Of a stretch of DNA of 64,000 nt, positions 46,501-56,235 are shown one piece after another (positions within the stretch are counted from its first letter, which is position 1; each line of letters begins with the position of its first letter). The DNA is taken from contig NC_087063.1 of NCBI RefSeq assembly GCF_963678635.1, positions 68,240,727 to 68,304,726 on the forward strand. The letters run 5' to 3'. Origin of the DNA: Symsagittifera roscoffensis. Lineage: Eukaryota > Xenacoelomorpha > Acoela > Convolutidae. The notes under the pieces are model-generated. The model had not been told where the DNA came from and ran no database searches. It saw only the letters and a list, made by a program, of their open reading frames with translations. The position numbers and the translations under genes are program-made.

Positions 46501-49500
46501 TTGATAGGTAGTTTAACATTTTCGCTTGTTTGTCGGAATATGTTCGAGTTTGAATAAATTCGAGACAAACGTATGGAGTTTTTCCGCCACATTTTCTGAT
46601 TTTGAATGGCATTGCAAGTGGCGCGAACCTCTGCTTCGCCTCGGTGTGACAAGTATTAAACAATAATTCAATTGCAATTGCTTTTTTGGATTGGGTAGAT
46701 AGATTTATTAGCTGTAGCTAGTTGTTTAAATAATCGATGTGTTGAAACTTGTGTGAGATCTAATGGTTATTTTGATCGAATAAATGATGATTGCTTTCGT
46801 GGTGCAATGCTTCTTTCGAAAGAACCTTACGCTAGCCATTTGCGAAGTGCATCTGAGCTGTTTGCCGAATTCATGACCGCTATTTGCGGAAAATTTATGT
46901 TTTGACTAATTTTGTCTTATGTATGCGTGTTGCGCTTTAAATGGTTTCCAAAACTTAGGATCCCTGTTGCTCTAATCTAAATCTTGTGTTTACTCGTCCC
47001 AAATTAGGTAAATAAAAAATCGATTTTAGGACTGGTTCGCTCGGGGCTCGGTGAAACTCCAGAAGGAAATGAGGAGATCCAACCGGAAATGGAAATTCCT
47101 GTAGCGGTGTCAGCTCATCAGAACAAGCGGCTCCTCGTCTACCAATTCCTAGCACAGCACCTCAGCGAACAGCAGAAGTTTCAGCTAAAAGTGCGGCTGA
47201 TGACAGAAGTGGTCGGATGTTACGTGAAGAGTTCTGGGCCGGTTGAGCCAACTTTCGAGAATATTCTATCGGATGTTCTGAAGCTATTCACGTTGAAGGT
47301 ATGTTTATTTAAATTTTACGATGGTCATGGAAAAATTTACTGATCAAACTTTTTCAGACAGGAAATAAAAGAGTTTCAAGCTCCTAAATCCAAAAGTTTT
47401 GTATACTTGTAAAAAAAAAAGGTCAAATTCATAAAATTTTTAACAATTATGATAGATCATGGGGATAATTCATAGCATTTAGTAACACAACGATTCGCTC
47501 CAGTGAAACAATTATAGTCTGTTGAACTCTTTTTAAAGAGTCGATGAATGTAGTGAAGACTCTTTATTGTTCTTTTTTTCGTATTTTTTTTCAGGAAAAG
47601 TCTGAAAATGCTCTAATAACTACAAACGTGCATTCACACATATTGATGCATTTGTGCATGCACTTAGCCCCCCCCCTCCAGGGATTCGACCTTTTGTGCT
47701 TTTTTGAGATATCCATTTTTGGCGGACAGACCCTAAAATTTTTCTAAAGGCGCTTTTGGCGCCAATTTGTACTAATTTTGAAGGGGAGCGCGCGCCAAAA
47801 ACGCAATTTTTTGGTCAAAATTTTCCAAAAATGCCTAAAAACGCTTTTTTGGCCTGCTTTTTCAAAGTTTGCCTGCGGCGCAGAAAATTTGGTCAAAATG
47901 GGGTCTTTATTGTGCTTTGGGTTAGCTCGAAAAATCAATTTGATCGACCTAATAAAAAAGTCGACATAATTTTCGTGAAAATCCGCCCCCCCCCCCTCGA
48001 GAAAATCCTAGATCCGCCCCTGCACTTAGGTGTATATGCACTTCTTGATTTCAATTTAGTTCCATCTGCTGAAAGTTAGCTAAACTTGGGAATCGTATGG
48101 CGCGCAAAAACTTGAACAACTTCTAGTTTCGAACTTCAGTTTTATAGGTTTCCCAGCGGAATAAAAATTTTATTTATTCATCGACGTTTCTCCAATAGAC
48201 TTCATTTTCGCAAAAAAGTGTCAATAATAAATTTCTGTGTCAGTCTTGAAGTTCAATCTTAATGTTTTCAGATACTTTATCTTGAAAGAGCTTTAACCTG
48301 ATGTTTTTTTTTCACGCAAATTCAGTAGTCATTTGTTCAGTTCTATTGAATTCATTGAAACGACATTTTTCTGTTTATGTTTATATTTGTAAATGGTGAG
48401 ATGGGTGCCTTTTTTTCAAACCGGAAAACACTGTCTCGGCCCTCGACTGAAATACTTGTAGCTGCCACCTTTGAAATTTGCTTCCACACGGGTTGTCTCG
48501 AAATTAATCCACATAATCCATTTAAAAGGGCTACGTCTCCTTCTTTTCTAATTTTGTTTGAAGGAAGTAGCGATATAAATTTTGAAATCAAGCTCTGGTA
48601 TAAAGGCCAGAGCGACAAATGATTTGAGGATCATGCGTGCCGTTTTTAATTGTCGATACATTGTCAACAATCCAAATTCTTGAATTTTGCGGCAAGTAAC
48701 TGAAGCAAAGTGATCAAAGCAGCGTTTTACAACTCCACTATTGAAAATTTTCTGGATAATTTTCTTTGGCCCTCCAAATTGGTGAAGGTACAAGTCTTGG
48801 ACTGCTTCTTTAAACTGTCTGAAGGCCCGGATATTTGGATATATTGATGTCTACTTTTGCTTTGCTGTCAGAAGTAGGCTAGGGGACCTGTTCATTCATT
48901 AACAGTAGCAGGGGCTGTGAATATTGAAAAAATAAAGCATGCCAGGCTTTGAATAAATGATCTGCATGCCACACAGTTTTTGACTCCAATTTCAGTAAAT
49001 TTTCGTTAGTTGAATTTGATTGAGAGTAATGAACGTAGTGAAGACTCTTATATAGGTCTTGCTGATTTTTTTTTCAGGAAAAGTCCTAAAAGCATTAGTG
49101 GCTGAGAGTACAGGGCGTGAGATTCCAATTCCCGAGGTAGCAGGTTCGAAGCCCATACGTAGCAAAATTTTACTAATTCGAGGCTTATTTCTATTTTTTC
49201 TTATTTCACTTTATAAAGCTGATTTTTCTCGTGTTTTCGCTTGTGTTTGCGAAGCGCAGCTTCACTTCTGTGTTGAATATTTACGCTTGCGGTTATAGAG
49301 TTAACAATTCTTGAGCACCTAGTTTTTTGTAAAGTTATTACCTGTTTAATGCAAAAACTAAAGAAAGAGCTATGTTACAGCTTTTGTTCACGGAATGGTC
49401 AATTTTAACAGGAATGTCTAATTTCCCGACTGCTGACATGCAGACTGCTATCATTTAGGTAGTAATTAGGGGAAGTTCGAAAATAGCCTTTTTCAAAGAA

Positions 49501-52500
49501 AAAATCTTGAAAAGTTTGTTTTAAAGAGTAATGAAGACTCTTATATAGATCTTGGTGATTTTTTTCCTGGAGAAAGTCTTAAAAGTCTCTAATAACTACA
49601 GATGTACATTCATACTTATTGAGGCATTTATAAATGCACTTAATTATATATGCACTTTTTGAGTTCAATTGAAATTCATCTGCTAAAAGTGACGTAAATA
49701 GCACTCTCCAAATACGAACGTGGAAATGGCGCAAAAAATTGTGAACGATTTCTAGTTTCGAAAGGGGAATTCAATTTTTAGATTTCCAGCGAAATAAAAA
49801 CTTTACATATTGATCCAGGTTTATCAAATTGTGTTAATGTTATCAAAAAAGCGCCAATCAGAATTCGTTCTAGAAATCCAAAGAGCTTAAAAAAGGGCAT
49901 ATATTTTTTTCTTTGAAATTCGAAAGTTGAGATTTTTTCAACAGAATCAGTTTTTTTTATGTTTACTTGCGTTCATTACTTGTTTCTTGTTGGGCCGGTA
50001 TCGAAAAGCCAAAAACAATACCTATCAGGGCCTCAGAGAATTCGAAATGTTTTTGACTGTGTCGGAGATTTGAATACTTTGGCTGCTCGTTTTAGTTGAA
50101 TAGTTGTGGCTTAAAATTTCAACTGTCGCAAAACCTCAATCATCTTAATTTAAACATCTTCTGCGTTTTCAGTAAAAATTGCTTGGGGATTCATAACTTC
50201 TCCAATTTCGCCCCGTTCGTTTAAAAAAATAGTTCTTACTAACTGGTTCATGCGTTTTTGTTGTGGTTCTCAGTTCCCCATAGAAGAATGCTCTCCTAGC
50301 AGAAATTGTACTTAAAAAGGGTGTATGTTTGTGTTTCCTCGTGAGTCTTAAGTTTTCCCTGCAAAAAATTCACGCCTTTCGCAGTAATGCGTTTTAAATA
50401 TTTAAAATTAGCTTGGTTTGGGAACATAAATATAATTAAAAAAAAATATTTTCAAGAAATATTTTCATGACCATGGTCTCGGGTAGTTTTTACTTATTTG
50501 TGGTTCAGATTGCATATTTCATGGACAGTTTGGTTTTTACCGAGTTCGCTTATGGCGAAATTGAATGGCATAGAGAAACCAGCTAGTGCACGAGTCGTGG
50601 GATGAGATTGAATGAAAAGAGTGCAGTAAACCGCTGATATTCTGGGTGATACTAATTTTCAATGGTCCTCATTGTACGTGTTAGTTTTGTTTTTAATTTA
50701 GTTTAGTTTTTGTTGGTTTTTAATTCAATTATGTTGTTAGGTGTAGTTTCTATCCGCGCGTCGAGTTTTAATCCTGAATTTGCATTGTTTTTAGTCCCCT
50801 AATGAACACTTAAGCATGCTGCTAGTTGTTGCTTGTAATGAATTGTCGTATCTGGTTAAGATAGGCGCGCTCTCATTTGCTGAATAAATGGTAATTAATG
50901 GGGCTATTATCATGGGTGATGGGCCAAATGGGCGAAGGACTCATCCGCTTAGGACCAAAAAGGAAAAACAGTCGAACATCAAAATGAATCAATTGCCGTG
51001 CATTTAAAAAGAATTAAATGAATCAGTATTTTGCTTCTTTATAACAAAAGCCTTGAAACATAAACTTTGTTCCAAGTCGTCGGCGGTCATTCACAATTTG
51101 AAAGTATTGAATATTTCTGCCATTTTTATATTCGGCCAATTTTTATTTAAATCCCTGGAAATGTTTACTTTCTTTGAGATTTTCACGCTTTCTTTCCAAT
51201 TTTTGTCTCGTTGATTTTTGTCTCTTATATAAGAGTTGTTGTCTTTTATATAAGTCTCGGTGTTTTTTTTCAGGAAGAAAGACATGAAAATTCTTTACGC
51301 TCTATTTTCATTTTTCGCGGTTTGACTTATGATTTATTTTTCAGTTCATTTCTTTTCCTTTGTTGAAATGAAGGCAAACTCCACTATCGAACAGCGAAAG
51401 TATGAAGATCACGAAAGAAAGTGATCGACTTCTGATTTTGAATTTGCACATCAATTATCAGATTTTCCAGTGAAATAAAAGTTTTAGTCAGTGATCTGTC
51501 TTAGTTTCATTAAAAAAGTTTCAATCATAAATTGTTCTACAAATTCAAAGATCTTTAAGGCCATCTATTTTTTTTCTTTGAAATTCATAAGTTGAAGATT
51601 TTTCCTTGAGTTTCCTTGAGTTCTTCTTTTTTAACTGTCAGTTGGCTATGTTTTGAAATAGGAAATAGCGGGGAAGACAGAGAATCAGTTTCAAAAGTAG
51701 ATTTTTCTCTTTTTTTTCGGAGTGGAATTAAAATATACTTCTTGATCCAGTTTTCTTAAATTTAAGCTGGATCTTGTTAACTATTTCTTGTTAACTATGG
51801 TACCTTGCACCGAATCCCCCCCTTGTAAAGAAGCTAAGTGTTTAAGCTATTTCCCCCTATTGCAATTTTAAATTTTAAGGAAGATTAGTGAAAATCACAG
51901 AGCTGCATGGTTGTATTTTTGGGTGATACTCGAAAGTTCATTAAAAATTTTCTGTTTGTCTGGCTATTTTTGCTCTTTTATTAATCGTTGTTATATTATT
52001 CTATGCAGTCTGAAAAAAAATGATTTTTTTTATCAGGCGATGAAAACAGTATCAGGTTCACGGGAGAACACCGACCCTGATAACAACTCAGTTGAACCTA
52101 AAAGTAATTCCGGGCAATCTGTTACTGAAACTTCATCGACCACGAGTTCAGCTAAATTCACAGAGATGGTGCGAGATGTAACAGTGGAGCAGTTTTTACC
52201 AGTGATGCTGAGTTTGCGTGAAAAACTGAAGCAAGAGCAAAAAGAAAAACTTCTTGTGGATGTTTTGACTTGCTTGGGCGATATGATTAAAGACTACAAA
52301 AATGATCTGGGTAGAATTTTGGACAGAGAAGAAACAAAATCAGTAGAAACAGAGATTAAACAAAGTCAATATGTACCGATACGTCAATACAAGAGACTTA
52401 ATTTAACGTCGACATTCGATTACTCTCTAGCGTCTAACTTGACCGGCGTTGGCTTTGAAAGTTCATTCTTTGGCGCTTCTTCAGTTAGCGGCTCAACCAG

Positions 52501-52804
52501 TGGTCTATATCGCCGACCATCGAGTGTTTTCAGCCGAACAAGCTCGGGCGAAATTTCCATATCGTACCGACAACGCGAGTCGCTAACTTGTGCGTCGCCA
52601 GTAGTTGAAAAGGAAGCTGCAATTACGAACATGAAGCTGTTGACGCCGATTGAGGAAGCAAGTCGAGAGGGCTCGAATAGCCAAAGTCAAAATATCCTAA
52701 GCCAAAATATCTTGAGCCAGAATGTGCTTAGTCAGCCAATTAATAATGAGAATGCTGTCACATCTACGCCTTTTAAGGCTGGAAGATCAACCGACAATCC
52801 GTGA
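37555..52804 (+). CDS. NCAPD3: Condensin II complex subunit D3 (CAP-D3), 12 exons
   Basis: Exons: 37555-37963, 38184-38451, 38769-39074, 39396-39498, 39877-40514, 40924-41231, 42355-42647, 42930-43251, 43714-43978, 44273-44445, 47030-47298, 52037-52804. All phases join to 1373 residues (vertebrate forms are about 1500). It is a HEAT-repeat scaffold of condensin II, which compacts mitotic chromosomes in the nucleus. Diagnostic segments: VVDKMEYR (exon 3), RDEKCNVRKAALQAFVDVV (exon 5), and the Cnd1-type domain at residues about 880-1030 with NNAIIVLCDLCKRYT, SLFFR and KYNQFPKEG. The last exon has a Ser/Thr-rich tail with a short repeat (ILSQNILSQNVLSQ) and TP sites. Introns hold SINEs, MITEs, R1, R2 and a hAT element. 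A 3' splice site (AAATTCAG) lies 15 bases before the ATG. Confidence 0.94.
40605..40800 (+). repeat. SINE family 2 member in NCAPD3 intron 5
   Basis: A tRNA-like start (AGGTCAGTGGTTCAAGGCC) is followed by a body that includes CTCACTGCTTGCTATGG and CTGAACAGCTTGTACTTG. The body aligns, in reverse, with 43330-43600 (GCTCGTTGCTTGCGGATT, CTGAACAGCTTGTATGTTCG). Confidence 0.6.
41430..41600 (+). repeat. SINE family 1 member (tRNA-derived) in NCAPD3 intron 6
   Basis: The head GGCTGATGGCTGAGTGGTTT (box A of Leu/Ser tRNA type) and AGATCGAATCC (box B) are about 45 bases apart. The tail has CTAATTTTCAGTAATTTGAGG, then GTTTGCGAAGCACAGCTTCG. The same head-tail order occurs at 49090-49280. Confidence 0.7.
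41615..42130 (+). repeat. R2 dispersed repeat member in NCAPD3 intron 6
   Basis: Shared landmarks with 57465-58080 and 59645-60200: TTGTTCCGA, GGAGGA(G/A)CTTTGTATT(T/C)GGGTG, AAATCAGGTACCA, GGAACATTCTGTGCT and ACAGTAACCG. It is non-coding. Confidence 0.7.
43326..43640 (-). repeat. SINE family 2 member, reverse orientation, in NCAPD3 intron 8
   Basis: On the minus strand a tRNA-like head (GGTGGTGAAGTGGTTACAAC, then CAATCGAACGCTCGAGG) precedes the body shared with 40605-40800. Similar sequences of about 33 bp (ATCAACTA-CAT...AAATCAACAA) flank it at 43326 and 43606 and may be a degraded target duplication. Confidence 0.6.
44815..45009 (+). mobile_element. MITE of about 195 bp with terminal inverted repeats and hairpin
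   Basis: The ends are inverted repeats: TCGGATCTACTTAATAA at the left and TTGTTAAGTAGATCCGA at the right. The right 59 bases (44948-45006) form a second hairpin with CCCCCCTTTC/GAAAGGGG at its tip. CTGATTGGTCG lies in the middle. The reverse-oriented relative is at 26024-26219. Confidence 0.65.
45408..45540 (+). repeat. SINE family 1 member (tRNA head)
   Basis: CGTGGCTGAGAGAGAAGG (box A-like), then GCAGGTTCGAGTCCGAC (a good tRNA box B), then TACTAATTCGGG. The gap and following sequence match the SINE at 49090-49280. Confidence 0.7.
47668..48021 (+). mobile_element. hAT-like non-autonomous element (354 bp), nested in R1
   Basis: It is flanked by GCACTTAG (47660-47667 and 48022-48029). The ends are C-rich: CCCCCCCCTCCAGGG at the left and TAGATCCGCCCCT at the right. 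The interior carries AAGGCGCTTTTGGCGCC, GAGCGCGCGCCAAAA and CTGCGGCGCAGAAAATTTGG, shared with 62538-62939. The R1 member at 49627 shows the uninterrupted sequence (ATGCACTTAATTATATATGC), which confirms the insertion. Confidence 0.8.
49090..49280 (+). repeat. SINE family 1 member inserted in R1
   Basis: The head is TAGTGGCTGAGAGTACAGGG, box B is GCAGGTTCGAAGCCC, then TACTAATTCGAGG, and the tail is GTTTGCGAAGCGCAGCTTCA-TTCTGTGTTG. It directly follows the first 70 bases of an R1 member, so it was probably inserted there. Confidence 0.7.
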
Positions 52805-53476
52805 TAATTGAGGGTTGCCTGAGAAACCATACGATTATTGCTTAATGTCTCGAAAAATAGGCCATATCACGTTTAAAGTAGTTATTACTTAAAAAAAGAT
52901 CTACACGTTCAAAGAAAACATTTAAAAAATCTAACATGAGAGATTTCTTACCTATTTTTTGCGACGTCGTGTATTTTCCTGGCTTCTACACAAATATATC
53001 TATTCGCTGATTTTAAAATGTTTTAAGAATTGTTATGCGCGTTTTGTTTCTTGACATTTATTGAAAATGGTCGCCGTTGAATAATTTGTTTTGTAATTAT
53101 GTTGTATTTGTAAGTTGGGTTAGTTTCGAATTGATAGTTGTTATGATAGTTTCTAACAAGTATATGCTCGATAATTGGTTGAGTGTGTATAAGTTATAAT
53201 AAGACTTGATTCTAATCGAGGAAATGGTAATTTTGGCTCATCTGTATTTTAGCCGTTGATGTGAAGGGGAGTTGTGATATTCAGCAGAAAGATAATCGAA
53301 GCTCAAACCGACTTTTTGCTATCATGAGTGCCCTATGCATAAATTAGACGTCCCCTTTATATACTGAACCGCAAACGAATAGTTGCTTTAGTTATCCCTT
53401 CTAGTTAGAGTTGAAGCTATGAAGTCGGTTTTAGTTATAGTTTCCTTTCAGACCTGTTTGAAATGAGTCTTTGAAG
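52805..53476 (+). other. Short NCAPD3-GPAA1 intergenic region
   Basis: There are 672 bases between the NCAPD3 stop and the GPAA1 ATG. It ends in TTTCCTTTCAG (AG at 53450-53451), a strong 3' splice site 25 bases before the GPAA1 start. There is no repeat family or ORF of note. Confidence 0.6.
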
Positions 53477-55522
53477 ATGGGAATTTTGTCTGACCCGGAT
53501 AGGAGAAGCTCGCTGGTCGAGCTGGCTACTAAGTATGGCAACTTGGTCGCAGTTCTTCTCTACATTCTAAACTTTGTCGCCTTCCTCGCCCTTTTTCATC
53601 CGATGTTGCGCGAGAGAACTTACTTCTCGGAAAATGCGCTGCTAGCTAATCAAGTTGAACTGACGTTCAATAGCGAACATACGGCTGCTAAACTGGAAAG
53701 GGAAATGCGCGAACTTGCCTCGGCTAAACGACAAATGCCTCACGATTGGATTGTTGATAAATTAGTTGAAACGGATATTGAAGCTTATGTGCAAAATTTC
53801 ACTGTTTTCCACCCATTTATGAAGCAGCCGAAAACAGGTCGAAATGTTTATGGGATCATGCGAGCTCCTAGACACAGTAGCACAGAAAGTATAGTATTCG
53901 CTATTCCTTATGACATAAATACTGTCTACAAAAGTATTCCTCTAATGTTGGCGTTAGCTCAGCATTTTAGAAACCAAATTTATTGGGGCAAAGATTTGAT
54001 TTTCGTGTTTTCGGATTCGAAGCTAAATGGACTGCAAGCCTGGCTGCAGGCGTATCACGGGCACCCGGAGTCGGGTGCCATTAAGGGCTCAAGGCTTGAA
54101 ACTAGAGGAGGTAGTATTCAAGCGGCTCTGAGTATTGAAATCAGCCAATCATCCTGCGACGGGCTTAACTTTATACTCGAAGGAATGAATGGACAACTAC
54201 CCAATCTCGACTTGTTCAACGTTATGGATAAGTTGACAAGGTCAAATGATGGTAGCGTGTATCTTCACGGAAGAAGAGATCCTCCCACTAGGGATTTGTT
54301 CCAGAACTGTCTAGGAATGGTTAAAACGTCGCTCTTAGGCATGTGGCAACAAGCTTCTGGGCGCCCAGTTTCAGGACACTCCCTCTTTTTGCCATATCAC
54401 ATAGATGCTCTGTCAATCAAGTGCCAGAGTGATTTTGTTCTCGCGGCTTCTGGACGTAATAGAATCCCAAACATGGGCTATGCCAACATCGCGAGGACTA
54501 TCGAAGGAACCGTGAGGTCAATTAACAACCTGCTGGAAAGGTTTCACCAGTCGTTTTTTTATTACATAATGCCAAGTACTAATAATTACATATCAATTGG
54601 GCTTTACATTCCAGCATTGGTGATTTGTCTGCTTTCTAGTGCAATAGTAGCAATTTCTCTGTGGCACAAATCGCTAGAAGTTTTGCATGTGTTTGAGCAG
54701 CCGGATATTCCAAGTTTGAGAATTATTCCGGACGTGACTTCGGTTTTCAGAATTCTGATTTCTGCGTTTCTGTTACCAAGCGCTGTTTACTTCGCGGTTC
54801 CTTATTTCAATGAGTTCCAACTGCAGTACCTCTTAGAAGAAAGTATCGACAACGCAGATATTTTGATGCTGACTTTTCTGATGGCCTTTTTAGCCATAGT
54901 TACTATACCATTATACATGCCTTCACTTTATTGCCAAGAAAAATTAACAATGAGTCAACGTCAAGTGTACAAATCAATTGCAATGTTTTTGAGCATCATC
55001 GGAATAGGGTGTAATTGCGTGGCCAACTTTTCGTTGACTTATTTCATAGCAATTATAGCGGTGCCTTTGATGAATTTGACAGCCCCATCTAAATGCAAGT
55101 TTATGCGAAGCATTCAGAAATTAATATGCTTAATCATATCGCCTCTTACCATTGTTTTAGTGATGCCTGTTGTTTCATTTAGCTACAGTTTTCCTGGTGA
55201 AGAAATAAACATGGACGTATGGTACTCGCAAGTGAAAGGACTCATTTCTAAGGTGGTACATGAAAGTTATGTCCATAACTCGGCCATGCTGTGGCAAATG
55301 TGGGCTTTGTTTATACCGCTATGGCTTCTGCACTGGTTTATGCTGTGGTTGCCTATAGTTGAAAGTGACCAAACGGAGTCTTGTCTCTTACATAAACCTG
55401 AGTCTGAAATTGAAAATAACCTGAAATCTGAAACTGAGAATGAAATTAATCAGAAACCTGAAACCGAGGAAGTTGAAGCGCAAGAAATTGAGAATGAAGA
55501 CAAAATAAACAAAGAAAAATGA
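53477..55522 (+). CDS. GPAA1: GPI-anchor attachment protein 1 (GPI transamidase subunit GAA1), single exon
   Basis: The 681-residue frame has no intron, unlike its neighbours. The start chosen is ATG 53477 (MGILSDPDRR), matching the family N-terminus. GAA1 is the ER-membrane subunit of the GPI transamidase that helps join preformed GPI to proteins. Visible: a first membrane segment near residues 24-45 (VAVLLYILNFVAFLALF), NVYGIMRAPR-STES, FRNQIYWGKDLIFVFSD, the hallmark EGMNGQLPNLDLFN, QASGRP-SGHSLFLPY, LERFHQSFFYYIMPS, then six or seven hydrophobic segments from about residue 375 to 635. The last 45 residues form an acidic Glu/Asn/Lys tail beyond the usual end (the vertebrate protein is about 620). 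The absence of introns could be ancestral loss or retroposition; no poly-A tract or flanking repeats support the latter. Confidence 0.96.
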   Translation: MGILSDPDRRSSLVELATKYGNLVAVLLYILNFVAFLALFHPMLRERTYFSENALLANQVELTFNSEHTAAKLEREMRELASAKRQMPHDWIVDKLVETDIEAYVQNFTVFHPFMKQPKTGRNVYGIMRAPRHSSTESIVFAIPYDINTVYKSIPLMLALAQHFRNQIYWGKDLIFVFSDSKLNGLQAWLQAYHGHPESGAIKGSRLETRGGSIQAALSIEISQSSCDGLNFILEGMNGQLPNLDLFNVMDKLTRSNDGSVYLHGRRDPPTRDLFQNCLGMVKTSLLGMWQQASGRPVSGHSLFLPYHIDALSIKCQSDFVLAASGRNRIPNMGYANIARTIEGTVRSINNLLERFHQSFFYYIMPSTNNYISIGLYIPALVICLLSSAIVAISLWHKSLEVLHVFEQPDIPSLRIIPDVTSVFRILISAFLLPSAVYFAVPYFNEFQLQYLLEESIDNADILMLTFLMAFLAIVTIPLYMPSLYCQEKLTMSQRQVYKSIAMFLSIIGIGCNCVANFSLTYFIAIIAVPLMNLTAPSKCKFMRSIQKLICLIISPLTIVLVMPVVSFSYSFPGEEINMDVWYSQVKGLISKVVHESYVHNSAMLWQMWALFIPLWLLHWFMLWLPIVESDQTESCLLHKPESEIENNLKSETENEINQKPETEEVEAQEIENEDKINKEK

Positions 55523-56235
55523 ATATCGGTTCTCCAACTTGAATGAATAATTGAAATTCTACTTAAATTGAATTTCTGCGCTTTAAACTGCAGCAAAATC
55601 AAACTTCAAAACTTCAAATTGGCAGTGTAAAATTTATTTCAATTAGCTGCTGGCTTCCGTAAGGTTATTGTTAAAAACAATGAATTAATCTGATTCTTCG
55701 TGAATGAGTTACCCAAACGATTTGGATATACTTTTTTCCTGAAAATTGATGCAAATTTCTCTTTGAAATGATTGTTTTTTCAAAGTATGTTTTAACTTGG
55801 CTCGGGAGGTCTGCTTTTTTGCAACCGTACATGCAAAAAATACCCTTGCATAAAAATACTAATGTTTTGGCTGATTTATAACCGCTATATATTTCTTGCA
55901 TGGAACCGCTCAAGTGAAATGCAATTTTGGTAAAGTATTCATATTGACACTGTTTTTCCCCGTTAAGCCCTAAAAGCTATGTTATTTGATCTCGGTAAGT
56001 TTTAAATCGATGTCAAAACTCAGTGGTGTCTTGTCTGACTCTCTCTTAACAGAGTTTTTGGACAATTTTTCTATCAATGTGGCTTGAAAGACCAAAAATC
56101 CAACTTTGGGATGGGCAAGTGAGCTGTTTAATTTATAATTTGAGATGAGCTTTTCATAGTTACCATAATGATGCTCGATACTGCATTGAAGCTGGCTATA
56201 TTTTTTCAGATAAAGTTACTGTTTCTCTCTGCCCC
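55523..56235 (+). other. Short GPAA1-SAM gene intergenic region
   Basis: This is about 0.7 kb of AT-rich sequence. It contains TATTTTTTCAG (AG at 56208-56209), a strong 3' splice site 26 bases before the next start codon. No upstream exon is recognisable. Confidence 0.5.

Larger units (their letters stand above)
44446..47029 (+). other. NCAPD3 intron 10: repeats only
   Basis: It holds a MITE (44815-45009), a SINE family 1 member (45408-45540), a possible R1 start (about 45955) and SINE-tail motifs near 45838 and 46610. There is no coding sequence. Confidence 0.7.
47299..52036 (+). other. NCAPD3 intron 11 (4.7 kb): R1 members, SINE, hAT element
   Basis: R1 members lie at about 47515-48300 (interrupted by the hAT element), 49020-49090, 49518-49960 and 51215-51760. 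A SINE family 1 member lies at 49090-49280. I see no exon in it; the flanking exons join in phase 0. Confidence 0.75.

Noticed and set aside
52805-56235. Classical tight operon of NCAPD3, GPAA1 and the SAM gene
   Set aside because: Gaps of about 0.7 kb are larger than typical trans-spliced operons, so I only report the splice-site pattern and not an operon.
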